This document shows positions 54,587-64,000 of a stretch of 64,000 nt of DNA, piece after piece. The notes below the pieces were generated by a model. The model did no database searches, was not told the DNA's origin, and saw only the letters and a list, made by a program, of their open reading frames with translations. This stretch comes from Alphaproteobacteria bacterium. Its GTDB lineage: Bacteria; Pseudomonadota; Alphaproteobacteria; Elsterales; Elsteraceae. Position 1 is the first letter of the stretch, and each line of letters starts with the position of its first letter. The stretch spans positions 1-64,000 of the forward strand of contig RDXE01000029.1 of NCBI GenBank assembly GCA_004292755.1. The letters are read 5' to 3'. The translations under genes were made by a program, and so were the position numbers.

Positions 54587-56368
54587 ATGAAGCGGATAAT
54601 GATCGGCTGTCTCGCCATGGTTGGCGCTCTGACAGTGACTGTGGTGGGGATCGGTATCACCATCGGCTGGTGGCTATGGTCCAGCCACGCCGACAGCAAA
54701 ACCCGCTTGGGCGACCGGATTGTCCTGCAGATTGACGGAACGCTGTTTGGAGCAGACCGCTCCAGCCCATTGTCGGGGGTGTTCGGTCGGGGCCGACCCG
54801 CCTTGCGGGATGTTGTGCTGACGCTGGACCGGGCATCCCGCGATCCGCGCGTTTTGGGTGTGGTGGTGGATTTGTCCTCGGCTGGCGTGTCGATGACAGC
54901 CGTGCAGGAACTGGCCCCGGTCGTGCGCTCCTTGCGGGCGGCTGGCAAGCTTACCGTGGCTCACGCCGACACCTTTGGGGAGCCGGAGGGTCGCATGGCC
55001 TATCTGCTCGCCAGCGGGTTCGAGCGCGTGATGATGCAGCCCTCAGGGGATCTGCCTGAGATCGGAGTGGCGCTGGAGCGGCCCTATCTTGCCCGCGCGT
55101 TGGAGCGAGTGGGCATCCGCGCCGAGATGGGCGAGCGCTATGAACACAAGGGCGGCATCGACATGCTGGTTGCCACTGGCCTGTCCGATTCCCTGCGCGA
55201 CAGCTTGACCACACTGGTGGACGATCTGCACAGCCAGATCGTCAGCGGCATCGCAACTGGGCGCGGCTTGCCGCGCGCGGCCGTGCAGCAGTTGTTTCAA
55301 AATGCCCCCCTCTCGGCTGAAGCGGCACGGGCAGCTGGCTTGATCGACTCCATTGGCTATTGGGATCAGGCAGAGGCGCTGGCCCAGCGCCATCCCGGTG
55401 GCCCGGTCGACCTCGTCGATCTGGCGGACTATGCCGTCAGTCTGCCAAAGCCGTCAGGCCCGCAGATCGCTTTGATCTCCGCGCGCGGGCCTGTTGTCCG
55501 CTCCAGTGGAGAAACGGGCGATCTGTTTGGCACGGGGCCGCAGATGGCAGCGGACCGCATTGCGGCTGCCTTCGATCAGGCTATCGCTGACCCGGAGATC
55601 AAGGCGATCCTCTTTCGGATCGACAGCCCCGGTGGCTCCTATGTTGCGTCGGACACCATTGCCCGCTCCGTCCGCCGTGCGCGCGAGGCGGGCAAGCCAG
55701 TGGTGGTGAGCATGGGGGGCATTGCTGCCTCCGGAGGCTACTTCGCCGCCTTTGAGGCCAACCACATTCTTGCACATCCGGCCACCTTGACGGGGTCGAT
55801 CGGGGTCTATGGCGGCAAGATTCACGTTGCTCAACTGCTGGAGCGCCTGGACATCACTGTGGAGCGCGTCAGTGCAGGCCATGTCAGCGGGCTGGATGAT
55901 CCGTTGCGCCCCTTGTCCGAGGATGACCGTCGCCGGTTGGAGGCAAGTCTCGATCGCATTTACGTCGATTTCTCCACTCGGGTTGGCCGCGCCCGCCGCT
56001 TGGAGGGGGCAGCGCTTGATGCTGCGGCTCGTGGGCGCGTGGTGTCCGGCCAGCGCGCACGCCAATTGGGGTTGGTGGATGAGGAGGGCGGATACCTCGC
56101 CGCTTTGGCAGCCGCGCGCCGTCTGGCCGGTCTGCCGGAGGGCAGCCCAGTGACCCTGGTCAGCCTGCCGCGGGACGATGATGAACTGCAGCAGATCCTG
56201 CGCTTGCTGGAGGAGTTTGGCGGCATCCAGCTGTCCTTGGCTCAACTCAGGGCGTCCCTCTCGGCTCTTGCGCAACTGGTCAATCAGATTGGCCTGCCAC
56301 CCCTGTCACGCGACATGTCGCTCACCGCCCCTGGTGTGCCCCCCGACCTTAGTGGCATTGGTCGCTGA
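54587..56368 (+). CDS. sppA: signal peptide peptidase SppA, long (protease IV) form
   Basis: A 593-residue membrane-anchored serine protease that degrades cleaved signal peptides. One N-terminal helix (GALTVTVVGIGITIGWWLW) anchors it, and two tandem S49 domains follow. The catalytic dyad of this long form uses Lys188 (RYEHKGGIDML) from the N-terminal domain and Ser382 (SMGGIAASGGYFAA) in the C-terminal domain. FRIDSPGGSYVASDTIARS and ANHILAHPATLTGSIGVYGG are further family motifs. It lies 45 bp after the AhpD-like gene. Both catalytic residues are present. Confidence 0.94.
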   Translation: MKRIMIGCLAMVGALTVTVVGIGITIGWWLWSSHADSKTRLGDRIVLQIDGTLFGADRSSPLSGVFGRGRPALRDVVLTLDRASRDPRVLGVVVDLSSAGVSMTAVQELAPVVRSLRAAGKLTVAHADTFGEPEGRMAYLLASGFERVMMQPSGDLPEIGVALERPYLARALERVGIRAEMGERYEHKGGIDMLVATGLSDSLRDSLTTLVDDLHSQIVSGIATGRGLPRAAVQQLFQNAPLSAEAARAAGLIDSIGYWDQAEALAQRHPGGPVDLVDLADYAVSLPKPSGPQIALISARGPVVRSSGETGDLFGTGPQMAADRIAAAFDQAIADPEIKAILFRIDSPGGSYVASDTIARSVRRAREAGKPVVVSMGGIAASGGYFAAFEANHILAHPATLTGSIGVYGGKIHVAQLLERLDITVERVSAGHVSGLDDPLRPLSEDDRRRLEASLDRIYVDFSTRVGRARRLEGAALDAAARGRVVSGQRARQLGLVDEEGGYLAALAAARRLAGLPEGSPVTLVSLPRDDDELQQILRLLEEFGGIQLSLAQLRASLSALAQLVNQIGLPPLSRDMSLTAPGVPPDLSGIGR

Positions 56369-56576
56369 TCCGCGGCGGGGTACAATCAAAGCGCTGGTCG
56401 CTGTTACCTTCGGCTTTTATCCGCGCATGCGACAAACGGCACCACTGTTGAAGGGGTGACTCCGAGCGACCTGCCTGCGAAGGTAATGGGCTTAGCGGCT
56501 GGGCGCTGCGTGTGGTTCAGACAAGACCAGCCGTGAGTGCCTGACAGTGTCCGAGTAGCACGAAGCGGAGGATGCG

Positions 56577-57770
56577 GTGATCGTTGGGGCAGACCAATGG
56601 GCAGCCATCCGTTCCGAGCCGCTCTACCGCCCGTCGCTGATTGAAGAGGCGAAGCGTCAGGATGGTTTGATTGCCGAGCCCAGCATCATGGGCTGGTTCG
56701 TTGATTTGTGGCTGGAACTGAAGGAGTTTTCCGAGTTTCGCGCCGTCAATCGCATTGCTGTCGCGCTATTTGATACGGCATCTGGTCGTTTGTACACGGA
56801 CTGCGAAGTTGGCGACAGCCCGGTTTCGCTAAGTGGCTATCAGGTCGATCTGGCGCAATGTGCCTCGTTACTAGACCTCGCCTACGCGGGTGGGGAGCGG
56901 GTTTTGAACCGCACCAGGGCGCCGACAGACCTGTCGGCGCAGCACACCAAGCGGCTGTGGCGCGCTGGATTCCGGGCCTCATACACCTTCACCATTGGGC
57001 GGTTGCCCGTGCTGGGTGGCTTCATCTTCGTCAACAGCTTTGAGCCTGATGCCTTCCAGCCATCGCTGATTCGGCGGCTATCCCCCTATGTTCGGTTGAT
57101 TGCCGAGCGGGTACGGCGTGAGGCCAATCGCGCGCGGGTGATGAGTGCGGCGATCCGTGCAGCCCAGTGCATCGGTGCACGACGGGACAATGAAACGGGG
57201 GCGCATCTGGTGCGCATGGGCTTGATCAGCGGCGTGTTGGCGGCGCGCGCGGCTGAGGTTTATGGCCTTTCGCGCGAAGATGTGCGGCATATTCGGGAGT
57301 ACGCCCCCCTTCATGATTTGGGCAAGGTGGCGATTCCCGATGAGATCCTCTTCAAAACCGGCAGGCTTACCCCTGCCGAGTTTGAGGTGATGAAGACCCA
57401 TGTGTCCCATGGCGCCAACACTGTCTGCCAGTTGGTCGATATGTTGGGCGCGGATGACTATCCTGAACTTAGGTTTTTGTTTGAAGTGGTCGCGTTTCAT
57501 CACGAGACACTGGACGGACTGGGGTATCCCTTTGGCATCAGCGGCGACCGCATTCCACCCTCAACGCGGATTGTGACGGTGGCGGACATCTTCGATGCCT
57601 TGACGTCCGAACGCGCCTACAAGGAGCGCTGGCCCGTGGACCGTGCGGTGTCAGAGCTGGCATTGATGCGCGACCAGGGCAAGCTGTGCCCCGTCGCCGT
57701 CGGTGCGTTGATTGAGGCGTTGCCTGAGGTGGTGACCATCCACGAAGCCCACATGGATGAGACTGGCTGA
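56577..57770 (+). CDS. HD-GYP domain protein, predicted c-di-GMP phosphodiesterase
   Basis: The 397-residue protein has an N-terminal region of about 190 residues with no signal peptide, possibly GAF-like (SRFYTD-like strand in TASGRLYTDCEVGDSP, and PVLGGFIFVNSF). The C-terminal HD-GYP domain has GAHLVRMGLISGVLAARAAE, EYAPLHDLGKVAIPDEIL (HD), a Lys/His-rich FEVMKTHVSHGANTV and FHHETLDGLGYPFGISGDRI (HHExxDGxGYP), then TRIVTVADIFDALTSERAYK. All metal ligands are visible, so it should hydrolyse c-di-GMP. GGAGG lies a few bases before GTG 56577. Confidence 0.92.
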   Translation: MIVGADQWAAIRSEPLYRPSLIEEAKRQDGLIAEPSIMGWFVDLWLELKEFSEFRAVNRIAVALFDTASGRLYTDCEVGDSPVSLSGYQVDLAQCASLLDLAYAGGERVLNRTRAPTDLSAQHTKRLWRAGFRASYTFTIGRLPVLGGFIFVNSFEPDAFQPSLIRRLSPYVRLIAERVRREANRARVMSAAIRAAQCIGARRDNETGAHLVRMGLISGVLAARAAEVYGLSREDVRHIREYAPLHDLGKVAIPDEILFKTGRLTPAEFEVMKTHVSHGANTVCQLVDMLGADDYPELRFLFEVVAFHHETLDGLGYPFGISGDRIPPSTRIVTVADIFDALTSERAYKERWPVDRAVSELALMRDQGKLCPVAVGALIEALPEVVTIHEAHMDETG

Positions 57771-57799
57771 GTGCCAGGGCGCTGGTATCCGCCGCGGTG

Positions 57800-58555
57800 T
57801 TACCCAGTGCGCTGGTCTGGTTTGCGTGCGCCGATCAAGTACTCAACATTACCTTCCGGTCCAGTGATGGGGCTTTCGGTAATCCCATCCACCTGCCAGT
57901 GGAGGGCGCCGAGCCAGGCGGCGATGCGGTCACACACGGCTTGGCGCAGATCTGGATCGCGGACCACACCGCCCTTGCCAACCCCGTCGCGGCCCACTTC
58001 AAACTGTGGCTTGATCAACGCGATCAACCATGCTCCCGGCAGAGCGAGCGCCAGAGTGGCTGGCAGCACGGTCATCAGCCCAATGAAGCTGGCATCGCAC
58101 ACCACGGCGCCGGGCTGCGTGGTGATCTCAGCGGCCGTGAGGTGGCGGGCATTGGTCCGCTCCAGCACGATCACGCGCGGGTCGGTCCGCAGCGACCAGT
58201 GCAACTGGCCCCAGCCGACATCGACGGCGAACACTTGCGCGGCTCCTCTGGACAACAACACGTGGGTGAAGCCCCCGGTGGAGGCGCCAACATCCACCGC
58301 GGTGATGCCCGTGGCGGAATAGCCGAAGGTGGCAAGGCCATGGTCCAGCTTGAGGCCGCCGCGGCTCACCCAGGGGTGAGCCTGACCGCGCACCTCCAGC
58401 GGGGTATCCTCGGCAATGCTTTGGCCGGGTTTGTCCAGGCGCCGCTCGCCACTGAACACCTTGCCCGCCAGGACAAGCGCCTGCGCGCGGGTTCGGCTTT
58501 CCACCAAGCCACGATCTACCAGAGCTTGATCCAGGCGCTGGCGGGCGACCTTCAC
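57800..58555 (-). CDS. tlyA: TlyA-family rRNA methyltransferase / hemolysin-like protein
   Basis: A 251-residue protein with an N-terminal S4 RNA-binding domain (RQRLDQALVDRGLVESRTRA, ALVLAGKVFSGERRLDKPG) and an FtsJ-type methyltransferase domain (DVGASTGGFTHVLLSRGAAQ for SAM, CDASFIGLMTVLP, ALIKPQFEVGRDGVGKGGVV). TlyA proteins 2'-O-methylate 16S and 23S rRNA; some were first named hemolysins. The GTG start overlaps the stop of the upstream kinase gene (GTGA, 58552-58555). In relatives it often follows dxs, as it nearly does here, with two genes inserted between them. Confidence 0.9.
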   Translation of the reverse strand: MKVARQRLDQALVDRGLVESRTRAQALVLAGKVFSGERRLDKPGQSIAEDTPLEVRGQAHPWVSRGGLKLDHGLATFGYSATGITAVDVGASTGGFTHVLLSRGAAQVFAVDVGWGQLHWSLRTDPRVIVLERTNARHLTAAEITTQPGAVVCDASFIGLMTVLPATLALALPGAWLIALIKPQFEVGRDGVGKGGVVRDPDLRQAVCDRIAAWLGALHWQVDGITESPITGPEGNVEYLIGARKPDQRTG

Positions 58556-60684
58556 CCTTCAACCTCAATGCCATGGCCGCCAGGGCTGGCCGGGAAGGTC
58601 AAGCGCACAGTGGTGCCAACATCCAGCGCGGACTCGATCTCGATGGCGCCACCATGCAGGCCCATCAGCGCCTTTACCAACCGCAGCCCAATTCCCGCAC
58701 CGCTGTGCTGGCGGGTATAGTCATTGACGACATCGCCAAATGGCGTGAGCGCCTGCTGAACCTTATCGGGCGGCATGCCAGACCCTTGGTCGCGCACGAC
58801 GATTTCCATCTGCCCATCGGGGAGGCGCGTCACGCTGAGCGATACCGGCGCTGCCCGCGGCGAAAACTTGCACGCGTTTGAGATCAGATTAACCAGGATT
58901 TGCTCGATCGCCCGCTGATCGGCGAACAGCACCGTGCCCTCTGGCGGCAGGCTGACGTTCAGTGCGTGATTGCCAGCACTCAACATGCCAGCGGACAAGA
59001 TCTCCACCTTGTGGACCAATTCCCCCAGGTCGATGGCATTGATCCGGATGCGCAAGCGACCGCTTTCAATCCGAGACAGATCAAGCAAATCATTGATCAG
59101 AGACAACAGATGAGAGCCTGAGCGGTGAATATGATCCGCGTAATCAATATAGCGTGGATCAATGTTATCGCCCATCATGCGGCTACGAATGGCTTCAGCA
59201 AAACCAAGGACAGCATTCAGAGGTGTCCGCAGCTCGTGGCTCATATGTGCCAAGAACCGGGATTTGGATTGGGACGCGGCATGCGCCAAGTCCCGCGCTT
59301 CAATCAACTCCCGCTCATGGCTTTTTTGATTGGTGATATCAATGTAAATGCCAACCATGTTGCCGCCGGGAATCCGCTGTAAGCGGATTTGAACCGTGCG
59401 CCCATTGTTGACGGGACGTTCCAATTGATAGCTGTCAAGCGACAACGCCCGCGTCACGCGTTCCCGCGCGGCTGCTTCCGGGTTGTCGACTGGCCCATAC
59501 TCGCCGCGCTCAATCTGAAACAAGGTCACATCAAACGCTGTGATGCCCGGCTTGATCAGCGAGGACGGCAGGTCCATCAAATCGAGGAAACGATCATTCC
59601 AACTGAGCAGCCGTCCGTCGGGGCTGAAGATCGCCAGCCCTTCGGAGATATGCTCGAACGTCGCCTGCAACAACTCCCGCTGGTTGGCGATCTCCGCCCG
59701 GCTTTCGGCAAGCGCTGCAATCGCCAGCCGCTGGCGGCCAAGGCTGAGTACCACCCACAGGGTGAGCAACACCACGACACCAACGACGGCAACCCAGGCA
59801 ATCGCACTGCCCACGAGCGTGCGATACCATGGCGCCAGCACCGCCGCGCTGGGTAATGAGATGCGCAGGGCAAGGTCGCGCATCGCGATCGGGCGCACGG
59901 TCACCAGCGCCTCCTCCCCCCGGTCTAGAGTGGTGGAGGTGACCAGCACGCCCACGCCCGCACGCGTTTGCTGCCAACCCGCAGCCTGACGGCCAATCAC
60001 GGCGGGATCATGGGGGGTGCGGGCAACGGTGATGCCGTTTTCCAGATGCAGCGAGATGCGAAAGCTACGGCTGCCGATCAACGGTCGGAACATGGCCGAA
60101 AAGGTTTCCGTCGGTAGTTCCGCGACAATCCAGCCCCGCCGGATATCGCCTTCCATCCAGCGCAGCATGGCGACGACGGACCATAGGTCGACCCGTTCCA
60201 GCCGCAGCGGCGGCGATAACACCACCCGCGGCACGGCGTTCGCGGCCTCCGCCGCCCGACCAATCGTGACACTGGGGGACAGGGCCTGCCCGCGCGGTCC
60301 CAGCACGCCTGCCACCCAACGCCCGTCATTGTCGATCAGGGTCAAGTCGCGGATCACCAGCGACTGGTCCAACACATCAATGAGGGCGGTGCGCACCTCC
60401 TCCCCACCGGGACTAAGATCGGGGCCGAGGCGCTCGATCCGCCGCTCCAGTGCGCGTAAGGACAGATCGACGTGGAAGAGCGTGGAGACCAGCTGCTGCT
60501 CGGCCGCCAGGGCCAGCTGCAAGGCTTCGTCTCGGGTGCGATCGATCAGCTGAAGGCGCGTGTTGTACAGCCACAGGCCAAGGGCGACGGTGAACAGCAC
60601 CAGGAACAGTCCGCTCAAGCCGAACACCAGCCACCGCAGGCGAGTGAGGGCGATCATGCTGGCAGCTGGTCCGCCACTGCTCAT
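58552..60684 (-). CDS. membrane PAS sensor histidine kinase, partner of the TRAP-type binding protein
   Basis: A 710-residue kinase: first helix at about 14-35 (LVFGLSGLFLVLFTVALGLW), a periplasmic sensor region of about 240 residues, second helix (AIAWVAVVGVVVLLTLWVVL), a PAS domain (LLQATFEHISEGLAIFSPDG, LLSWNDRFLDLMDLP), then HisKA ([19 protein letters not shown]) and the ATPase domain (NLISNACKFS, VRDQGSGMP, SGAGIGLRLVKALM). It has no receiver. The ATG overlaps the stop of the upstream binding-protein gene (ATGA, 60681-60684), and its own stop overlaps tlyA. The coupled binding protein probably feeds it a signal. Confidence 0.87.
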   Translation of the reverse strand: MSSGGPAASMIALTRLRWLVFGLSGLFLVLFTVALGLWLYNTRLQLIDRTRDEALQLALAAEQQLVSTLFHVDLSLRALERRIERLGPDLSPGGEEVRTALIDVLDQSLVIRDLTLIDNDGRWVAGVLGPRGQALSPSVTIGRAAEAANAVPRVVLSPPLRLERVDLWSVVAMLRWMEGDIRRGWIVAELPTETFSAMFRPLIGSRSFRISLHLENGITVARTPHDPAVIGRQAAGWQQTRAGVGVLVTSTTLDRGEEALVTVRPIAMRDLALRISLPSAAVLAPWYRTLVGSAIAWVAVVGVVVLLTLWVVLSLGRQRLAIAALAESRAEIANQRELLQATFEHISEGLAIFSPDGRLLSWNDRFLDLMDLPSSLIKPGITAFDVTLFQIERGEYGPVDNPEAAARERVTRALSLDSYQLERPVNNGRTVQIRLQRIPGGNMVGIYIDITNQKSHERELIEARDLAHAASQSKSRFLAHMSHELRTPLNAVLGFAEAIRSRMMGDNIDPRYIDYADHIHRSGSHLLSLINDLLDLSRIESGRLRIRINAIDLGELVHKVEILSAGMLSAGNHALNVSLPPEGTVLFADQRAIEQILVNLISNACKFSPRAAPVSLSVTRLPDGQMEIVVRDQGSGMPPDKVQQALTPFGDVVNDYTRQHSGAGIGLRLVKALMGLHGGAIEIESALDVGTTVRLTFPASPGGHGIEVEG

Positions 60685-61826
60685 GGCAGCCGCAGCCCGA
60701 TCACGGGGGCGACCTGTGCTTTCCACTTGGCGGCGCAGGCCGGACCGCACGCGGCAAACCACTCCGGCAGAATGGCCGTGGTCAGTGCATCGCGCAGCGT
60801 TTGCCGGTCGCGCGCCGTTGGCACCACCAGAGAGAGGGTGCCGGGTGTGCCCATGCTGCACGGTCCACGGCCTGCATTGCAGGCATCGGCCGAAGCGGTC
60901 TCAGCCTCCGCTGCGTCCCAGATTGCCTCTGTGACCCGCTGAAACTCCTGCTCGAAGACTTGGCGCAGATCGGGGGACAGACGGCGCCAGAAGGCTTGGT
61001 TGGCGACCAGGTGATTGATGCCCCACACGATCGGCATCGTTAGCACATGGGTGGCAACCCGGTGCAGCCCGATCAGATTGGCAGAGATGCCGCCGGTGAT
61101 CGCACAATCAACCCGGCCATCGCTCATCGCTGCTGTGATCTGGGCATAGGGTAGGCCAACCGCCTGAGCGCCTAGGCTGGTGACCAGTGCCGCCTGATGA
61201 CCGCTAGCGGTCCGCACGCGCAGACCCGCAATGTCGGTCAGGCGCTGGAACGGGCGGCGGCAGAACAACAATTGGGCCGGGTAGGTCCAGGTTGCCACCA
61301 CCTCCACCCGGGCCTGGGTTGCGAGTGCTTCCGTCACGGCCTGTCGCCACGCCGCAGTGCCCTCGCGCAGGCTGGTGATATCGGCAAACAGCCCAACCAT
61401 GTCCTGCCCGGCCAGTACGGGCATGTCGGTGTGGATCGTGGCGGGAATCACCACACCAAACTGCACCGAGCCAAGGGAGACCAACCGCAACACATCGCGC
61501 CCCGTCAGGCCGAACTGGTCGAAGGGAGTGACTGTTGCAGTGATCCGCCCACCGGAGCGGGCGGGCAGTTCAGTTTCCCAGAACGGCTGCTCATGACGGC
61601 GATACTGGGTGGTTTCGCGCAGCCCGCCCAACACCGTGACTCGCACGGCCGGTCCCTCGGCCACCGGTACCTGAGCGTGGCTGTCGGCACTCAGCCCACT
61701 GGCGCCGGACAGCACCCCAAGGCCAAGCAGAAGGGCACGCAGCCCACTGGCGCGGCCACGTCGGCGTGGGCGCCTGCCAGCGTCCGTCTGATCGGGTGTG
61801 AAGCTGCGCTTGCCCGTGCCTACCAC
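60681..61826 (-). CDS. TRAP-type (DctP-like) solute-binding protein
   Basis: The 381-residue protein has a basic N-terminus and signal segment (GLRALLLGLGVLSGASGLSA) and a TRAP-family binding domain: QFGVVIPATIHTDMPVLAGQ, DITSLREGTAAWRQAVTEAL, PFQRLTDIAGLRVRTASGHQ (the conserved Arg-binding region for carboxylate), ITAAMSDGRVDCAITGG and IVWGINHLVANQAFWRRLSP. TRAP partners DctQ and DctM are absent. The start is GTG 61826. It is coupled to the kinase gene by a 4-nt overlap, so a periplasmic sensing role for a carboxylate is likely. Confidence 0.82.
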   Translation of the reverse strand: MVGTGKRSFTPDQTDAGRRPRRRGRASGLRALLLGLGVLSGASGLSADSHAQVPVAEGPAVRVTVLGGLRETTQYRRHEQPFWETELPARSGGRITATVTPFDQFGLTGRDVLRLVSLGSVQFGVVIPATIHTDMPVLAGQDMVGLFADITSLREGTAAWRQAVTEALATQARVEVVATWTYPAQLLFCRRPFQRLTDIAGLRVRTASGHQAALVTSLGAQAVGLPYAQITAAMSDGRVDCAITGGISANLIGLHRVATHVLTMPIVWGINHLVANQAFWRRLSPDLRQVFEQEFQRVTEAIWDAAEAETASADACNAGRGPCSMGTPGTLSLVVPTARDRQTLRDALTTAILPEWFAACGPACAAKWKAQVAPVIGLRLP

Positions 61827-61931
61827 CGTTTGGACCCCGCTTCCTCGTGCCGGTCGTCTGTTGGTTCGAGCCTGTCGTAAGCAGGCTGCCGGGGCAACAG
61901 TGGCGAGGGTGTTGACGCTACTTTCTGCGTC

Positions 61932-63860
61932 TTACTCCCGTACCAATCGAAGATTGGCGCGTCCCAGTGCAGACAAGACTGTCGAAACAATATGTCTGGC
62001 CGACAATCCCGCCTGCTCATACTGTCGCTGCGGCGTGTCATGATCCAGATAGAGATCGGGCAACACCATCGGGCGGACGGCGAGGCCGCGGTCCAACAGT
62101 CCCTCAACTGCAAGGTGATGCAGCACGTGGGACGCGAAGCCGCCAATTGCCCCTTCCTCAATCGTGATCAGGCAGCGATGCTCCCGCGCGAGGCGTGCGA
62201 CCAGATCCGTGTCGAGTGGTCGGCAGAAGCGGGCATCGGCGACGGTCACAGACACGCCCATCGCCGCAAGAGACTCTGCCGCTTCCAGTGCTGCGCCCAA
62301 GCGGGTGCCGAAGGACAGGATGGCAGCCTCGGTACCCTCGCGCAGCACCCGACCGCGCCCAACCTCCAGGGGAGACAGGGTTTCCGGCAGCGGTACGCCC
62401 ACCCCCTCGCCGCGTGGGAAGCGAAAGGCCGAGGGGCGGTCGTCAATCGCGAGGGCGGTTGCCACCATACGCACCAGCTCCGCCTCATCGGCGGCTGCCA
62501 TCAACACCATGCCGGGCAACGCCCCGAGGTAGCCGATGTCAAAGCTGCCTGCATGGGTGGCGCCGTCGGCACCGACCAAGCCAGCGCGGTCAATCGCAAA
62601 GCGCACCGGCAGCGATTGCAGGGCGACGTCATGCACCACCTGGTCATAGCCGCGCTGCAGAAAGGTGGAATAGATCGCGCAGACCGGCTTCAACCCCTCG
62701 GTCGCCATGCCCGCGGCGAAGGTGACGGCGTGCTGTTCAGCAATGCCGACATCGAAGGTGCGGGTGGGAAAGCGCCGCTGGAACTTATCCAGCCCGGTGC
62801 CAGTGGGCATCGCCGCGGTGATGGCAACCACAGTCGGGTCCGCCTCCGCTGCTTTGATCAGCGCGTCGGCGAACACCCCGGTGTAGGACGGTGCCGCTGG
62901 CGTGGCCTTCGCCTGGGTACCCGTCACCGGATCGAACTTGACCACGCCGTGATAGCGGTCAGGTGCTGCTTCGGCCGGGGCATAGCCATGGCCCTTGCGG
63001 GTGCGGACATGGACCAGCACGGGGCCGGGATTGTCCCAGTCCCGCACGTTGCGCAACACCGGCAGCAAGTGGGTGAGGTCGTGCCCATCGACGGGGCCGA
63101 CATAGTAGAAGCCCAACTCCTCAAACAAGGTGCCGCCGGTCAAGTAGGTGCGCGCAAACTCCTCCGCCCGCCCCGCGGCCGCCCGGAAGGGGGAGGGCAA
63201 CAGGTCCGCCACCGAGCGGCCAACCTCCCGCAACGCATGGAATGGTTTGGAGGCGAGCAGCCGCACCAGATACTTCGACATCGCGCCGACCGGCGGCGCA
63301 ATCGACATATCATTGTCGTTCAAGATCACGATCAGCCGATTGGGCATCGACCCGGCATTGTTCATCGCCTCATAGGCCATGCCAGCCGACATGGCTCCGT
63401 CGCCAATCACGGCGATCACCCGGTTGTCGCGCCCCAACAAGTCGCGCGCCACCGCCATGCCGAGACCAGCGGAGATGGAGGTGGAGGAATGCGCCGTCCC
63501 AAACGGGTCAAACTCGCTCTCGCTGCGTTTGGTGAAGCCCGACAGGCCACCGCCCTGGCGAATGGTGCGGATGCGATCACGCCGACCGGTGAGAATCTTG
63601 TGCGGATAGGCCTGATGCCCAACGTCCCAGATCAGACGATCGGTGGGGGTGTCAAACAGGTGGTGGATGGCGATGGTCAGCTCGATCACACCCAGGCTGG
63701 CGCCCAAATGCCCACCGGTGCCCGACACGGCATCCACCAATTCCGCGCGCAGGTCCTTCGCCAGTTGTTGCAGCTGATCCAGCGACCAATTGCGCAAGTC
63801 TGCCGGCAGGCGGACCCGATCCAGCATTGGGGTGTGTGGTGGCACGGTATCTGAGGGCAC
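61932..63860 (-). CDS. dxs: 1-deoxy-D-xylulose-5-phosphate synthase
   Basis: Dxs joins pyruvate and glyceraldehyde 3-phosphate with thiamine diphosphate, the first step of the MEP isoprenoid pathway. The 642-residue protein has [60 protein letters not shown] (ThDP-binding GDG...N), [20 protein letters not shown] and [23 protein letters not shown] 63860 is preferred because GGAGG lies 9 nt before it, while the ATG at 63869 directly abuts the GGAGG. The downstream ATG at 63827 is a third option. It follows ispA by 20 bp. Confidence 0.95.
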   Translation of the reverse strand: MPSDTVPPHTPMLDRVRLPADLRNWSLDQLQQLAKDLRAELVDAVSGTGGHLGASLGVIELTIAIHHLFDTPTDRLIWDVGHQAYPHKILTGRRDRIRTIRQGGGLSGFTKRSESEFDPFGTAHSSTSISAGLGMAVARDLLGRDNRVIAVIGDGAMSAGMAYEAMNNAGSMPNRLIVILNDNDMSIAPPVGAMSKYLVRLLASKPFHALREVGRSVADLLPSPFRAAAGRAEEFARTYLTGGTLFEELGFYYVGPVDGHDLTHLLPVLRNVRDWDNPGPVLVHVRTRKGHGYAPAEAAPDRYHGVVKFDPVTGTQAKATPAAPSYTGVFADALIKAAEADPTVVAITAAMPTGTGLDKFQRRFPTRTFDVGIAEQHAVTFAAGMATEGLKPVCAIYSTFLQRGYDQVVHDVALQSLPVRFAIDRAGLVGADGATHAGSFDIGYLGALPGMVLMAAADEAELVRMVATALAIDDRPSAFRFPRGEGVGVPLPETLSPLEVGRGRVLREGTEAAILSFGTRLGAALEAAESLAAMGVSVTVADARFCRPLDTDLVARLAREHRCLITIEEGAIGGFASHVLHHLAVEGLLDRGLAVRPMVLPDLYLDHDTPQRQYEQAGLSARHIVSTVLSALGRANLRLVRE

Positions 63861-63879
63861 GGGCGGCATCCTCCGTCGC

Positions 63880-64000
63880 TTACTTGCGGCGCTCCACCAC
63901 ATAGGTTGCGAGCTGACGGAGAGGGTTTGCGCGCTCACCGAACATTTCAAGGTGCTGCGATGCCTGAGCGGCCAGCCGCCGCGCCTGATCGCGCGCGCGC
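63880..64000 (-). CDS. ispA: farnesyl/geranylgeranyl diphosphate synthase, C-terminal 39 residues (cut by window edge)
   Basis: On the minus strand the final residues before TAA at 63880-63882 read [13 protein letters not shown], preceded by a helix with [11 protein letters not shown], which is the conserved end of trans-prenyl diphosphate synthases. The catalytic DDxxD motifs lie outside the window. Position directly upstream of dxs matches the common xseB-ispA-dxs arrangement in alphaproteobacteria, which supports ispA. The rest of the gene continues past base 64000. Confidence 0.75.
   Translation of the reverse strand, partial: RARDQARRLAAQASQHLEMFGERANPLRQLATYVVERRK

Noticed and set aside
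61992-63854. A 620-codon open frame on the plus strand opposite dxs
   Set aside because: It is exactly antisense to a strongly conserved dxs gene and its product is Gly/Arg/His-rich without domains, typical of shadow frames in high-GC DNA.
1-64000. CRISPR arrays, tRNA or rRNA genes
   Set aside because: No regularly spaced repeats and no cloverleaf or rRNA-like segments were noticed on reading; a covariance-model search would be needed to be certain.

Overview
The window is a high-GC, gene-dense piece of a flagellated alphaproteobacterial chromosome. It probably comes from a Rhodospirillales-type organism. That placement is an inference from gene families: an ATP12-type F1-ATPase chaperone, a DUF3553 protein, a CheA fused to a receiver domain, an EF-G-like paralogue, the tlyA/dxs/ispA neighbourhood and many c-di-GMP and histidine-kinase genes. 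No rRNA, tRNA or CRISPR array was seen. No stretch longer than about 300 bases lacks a gene; the longest gap (51759-52028) holds a palindromic repeat.

Layout. 1-470: 5' end of an IS1380-type transposase gene running off the left edge, abutting a small lipoprotein gene that it seems to have truncated. 810-5977 (minus): signalling operon of hybrid kinase, single receiver and REC-PAS-GGDEF*-EAL protein. 6095-8746: mutS, followed by an in-frame open stretch without a start. 8918-10523 (minus): GntR regulator and DapA-like lyase, divergent from a PhnD-like binding protein and histidine kinase pair (10734-13077). 13149-15706 (minus): moaA, nadK, a Cys/His-rich small protein and a DUF305 protein. 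15819-19919: lipoprotein, EF-G-like GTPase lacking the switch II histidine, an unknown 284-residue protein and a DUF3553 protein. 20049-25749: chemotaxis operon cheA-cheW-cheY-cheB-cheR.

25796-34471: threonine aldolase, zeta-class GST isomerase, AsmA-like protein, ATP12 chaperone, propionyl-CoA carboxylase beta and alpha subunits, acylphosphatase. 34582: solitary fliN. 34959-37221: SDR dehydrogenase, dgoK and dgoA, a lower De Ley-Doudoroff sugar-acid module. 37417-42564: two coupled alpha/beta hydrolases facing an operon of a CBS-type kinase and a REC-DUF3369-GGDEF*-EAL protein. 42667-47323: malonyl-CoA decarboxylase, PadR-like regulator, class III aminotransferase, a lone 2Fe-2S protein and a lipoprotein. 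47472-50690: receiver-GGDEF cyclase, SDR, cation-efflux protein, pdxH. 50838-56368: DnaJ-like co-chaperone, then fabI-aroC-AhpD-like-sppA. 56577-57770: HD-GYP protein. 57800-64000 (minus): ispA (partial), dxs, a TRAP-type binding protein, a histidine kinase and tlyA.

The recurring theme is signal transduction. There are four c-di-GMP turnover proteins, four histidine kinases apart from CheA, and two places where a periplasmic solute-binding protein gene sits directly before a membrane kinase gene with no permease nearby. Much of the operon structure is visible as ATGA or GTGA start/stop overlaps, which suggest translational coupling.
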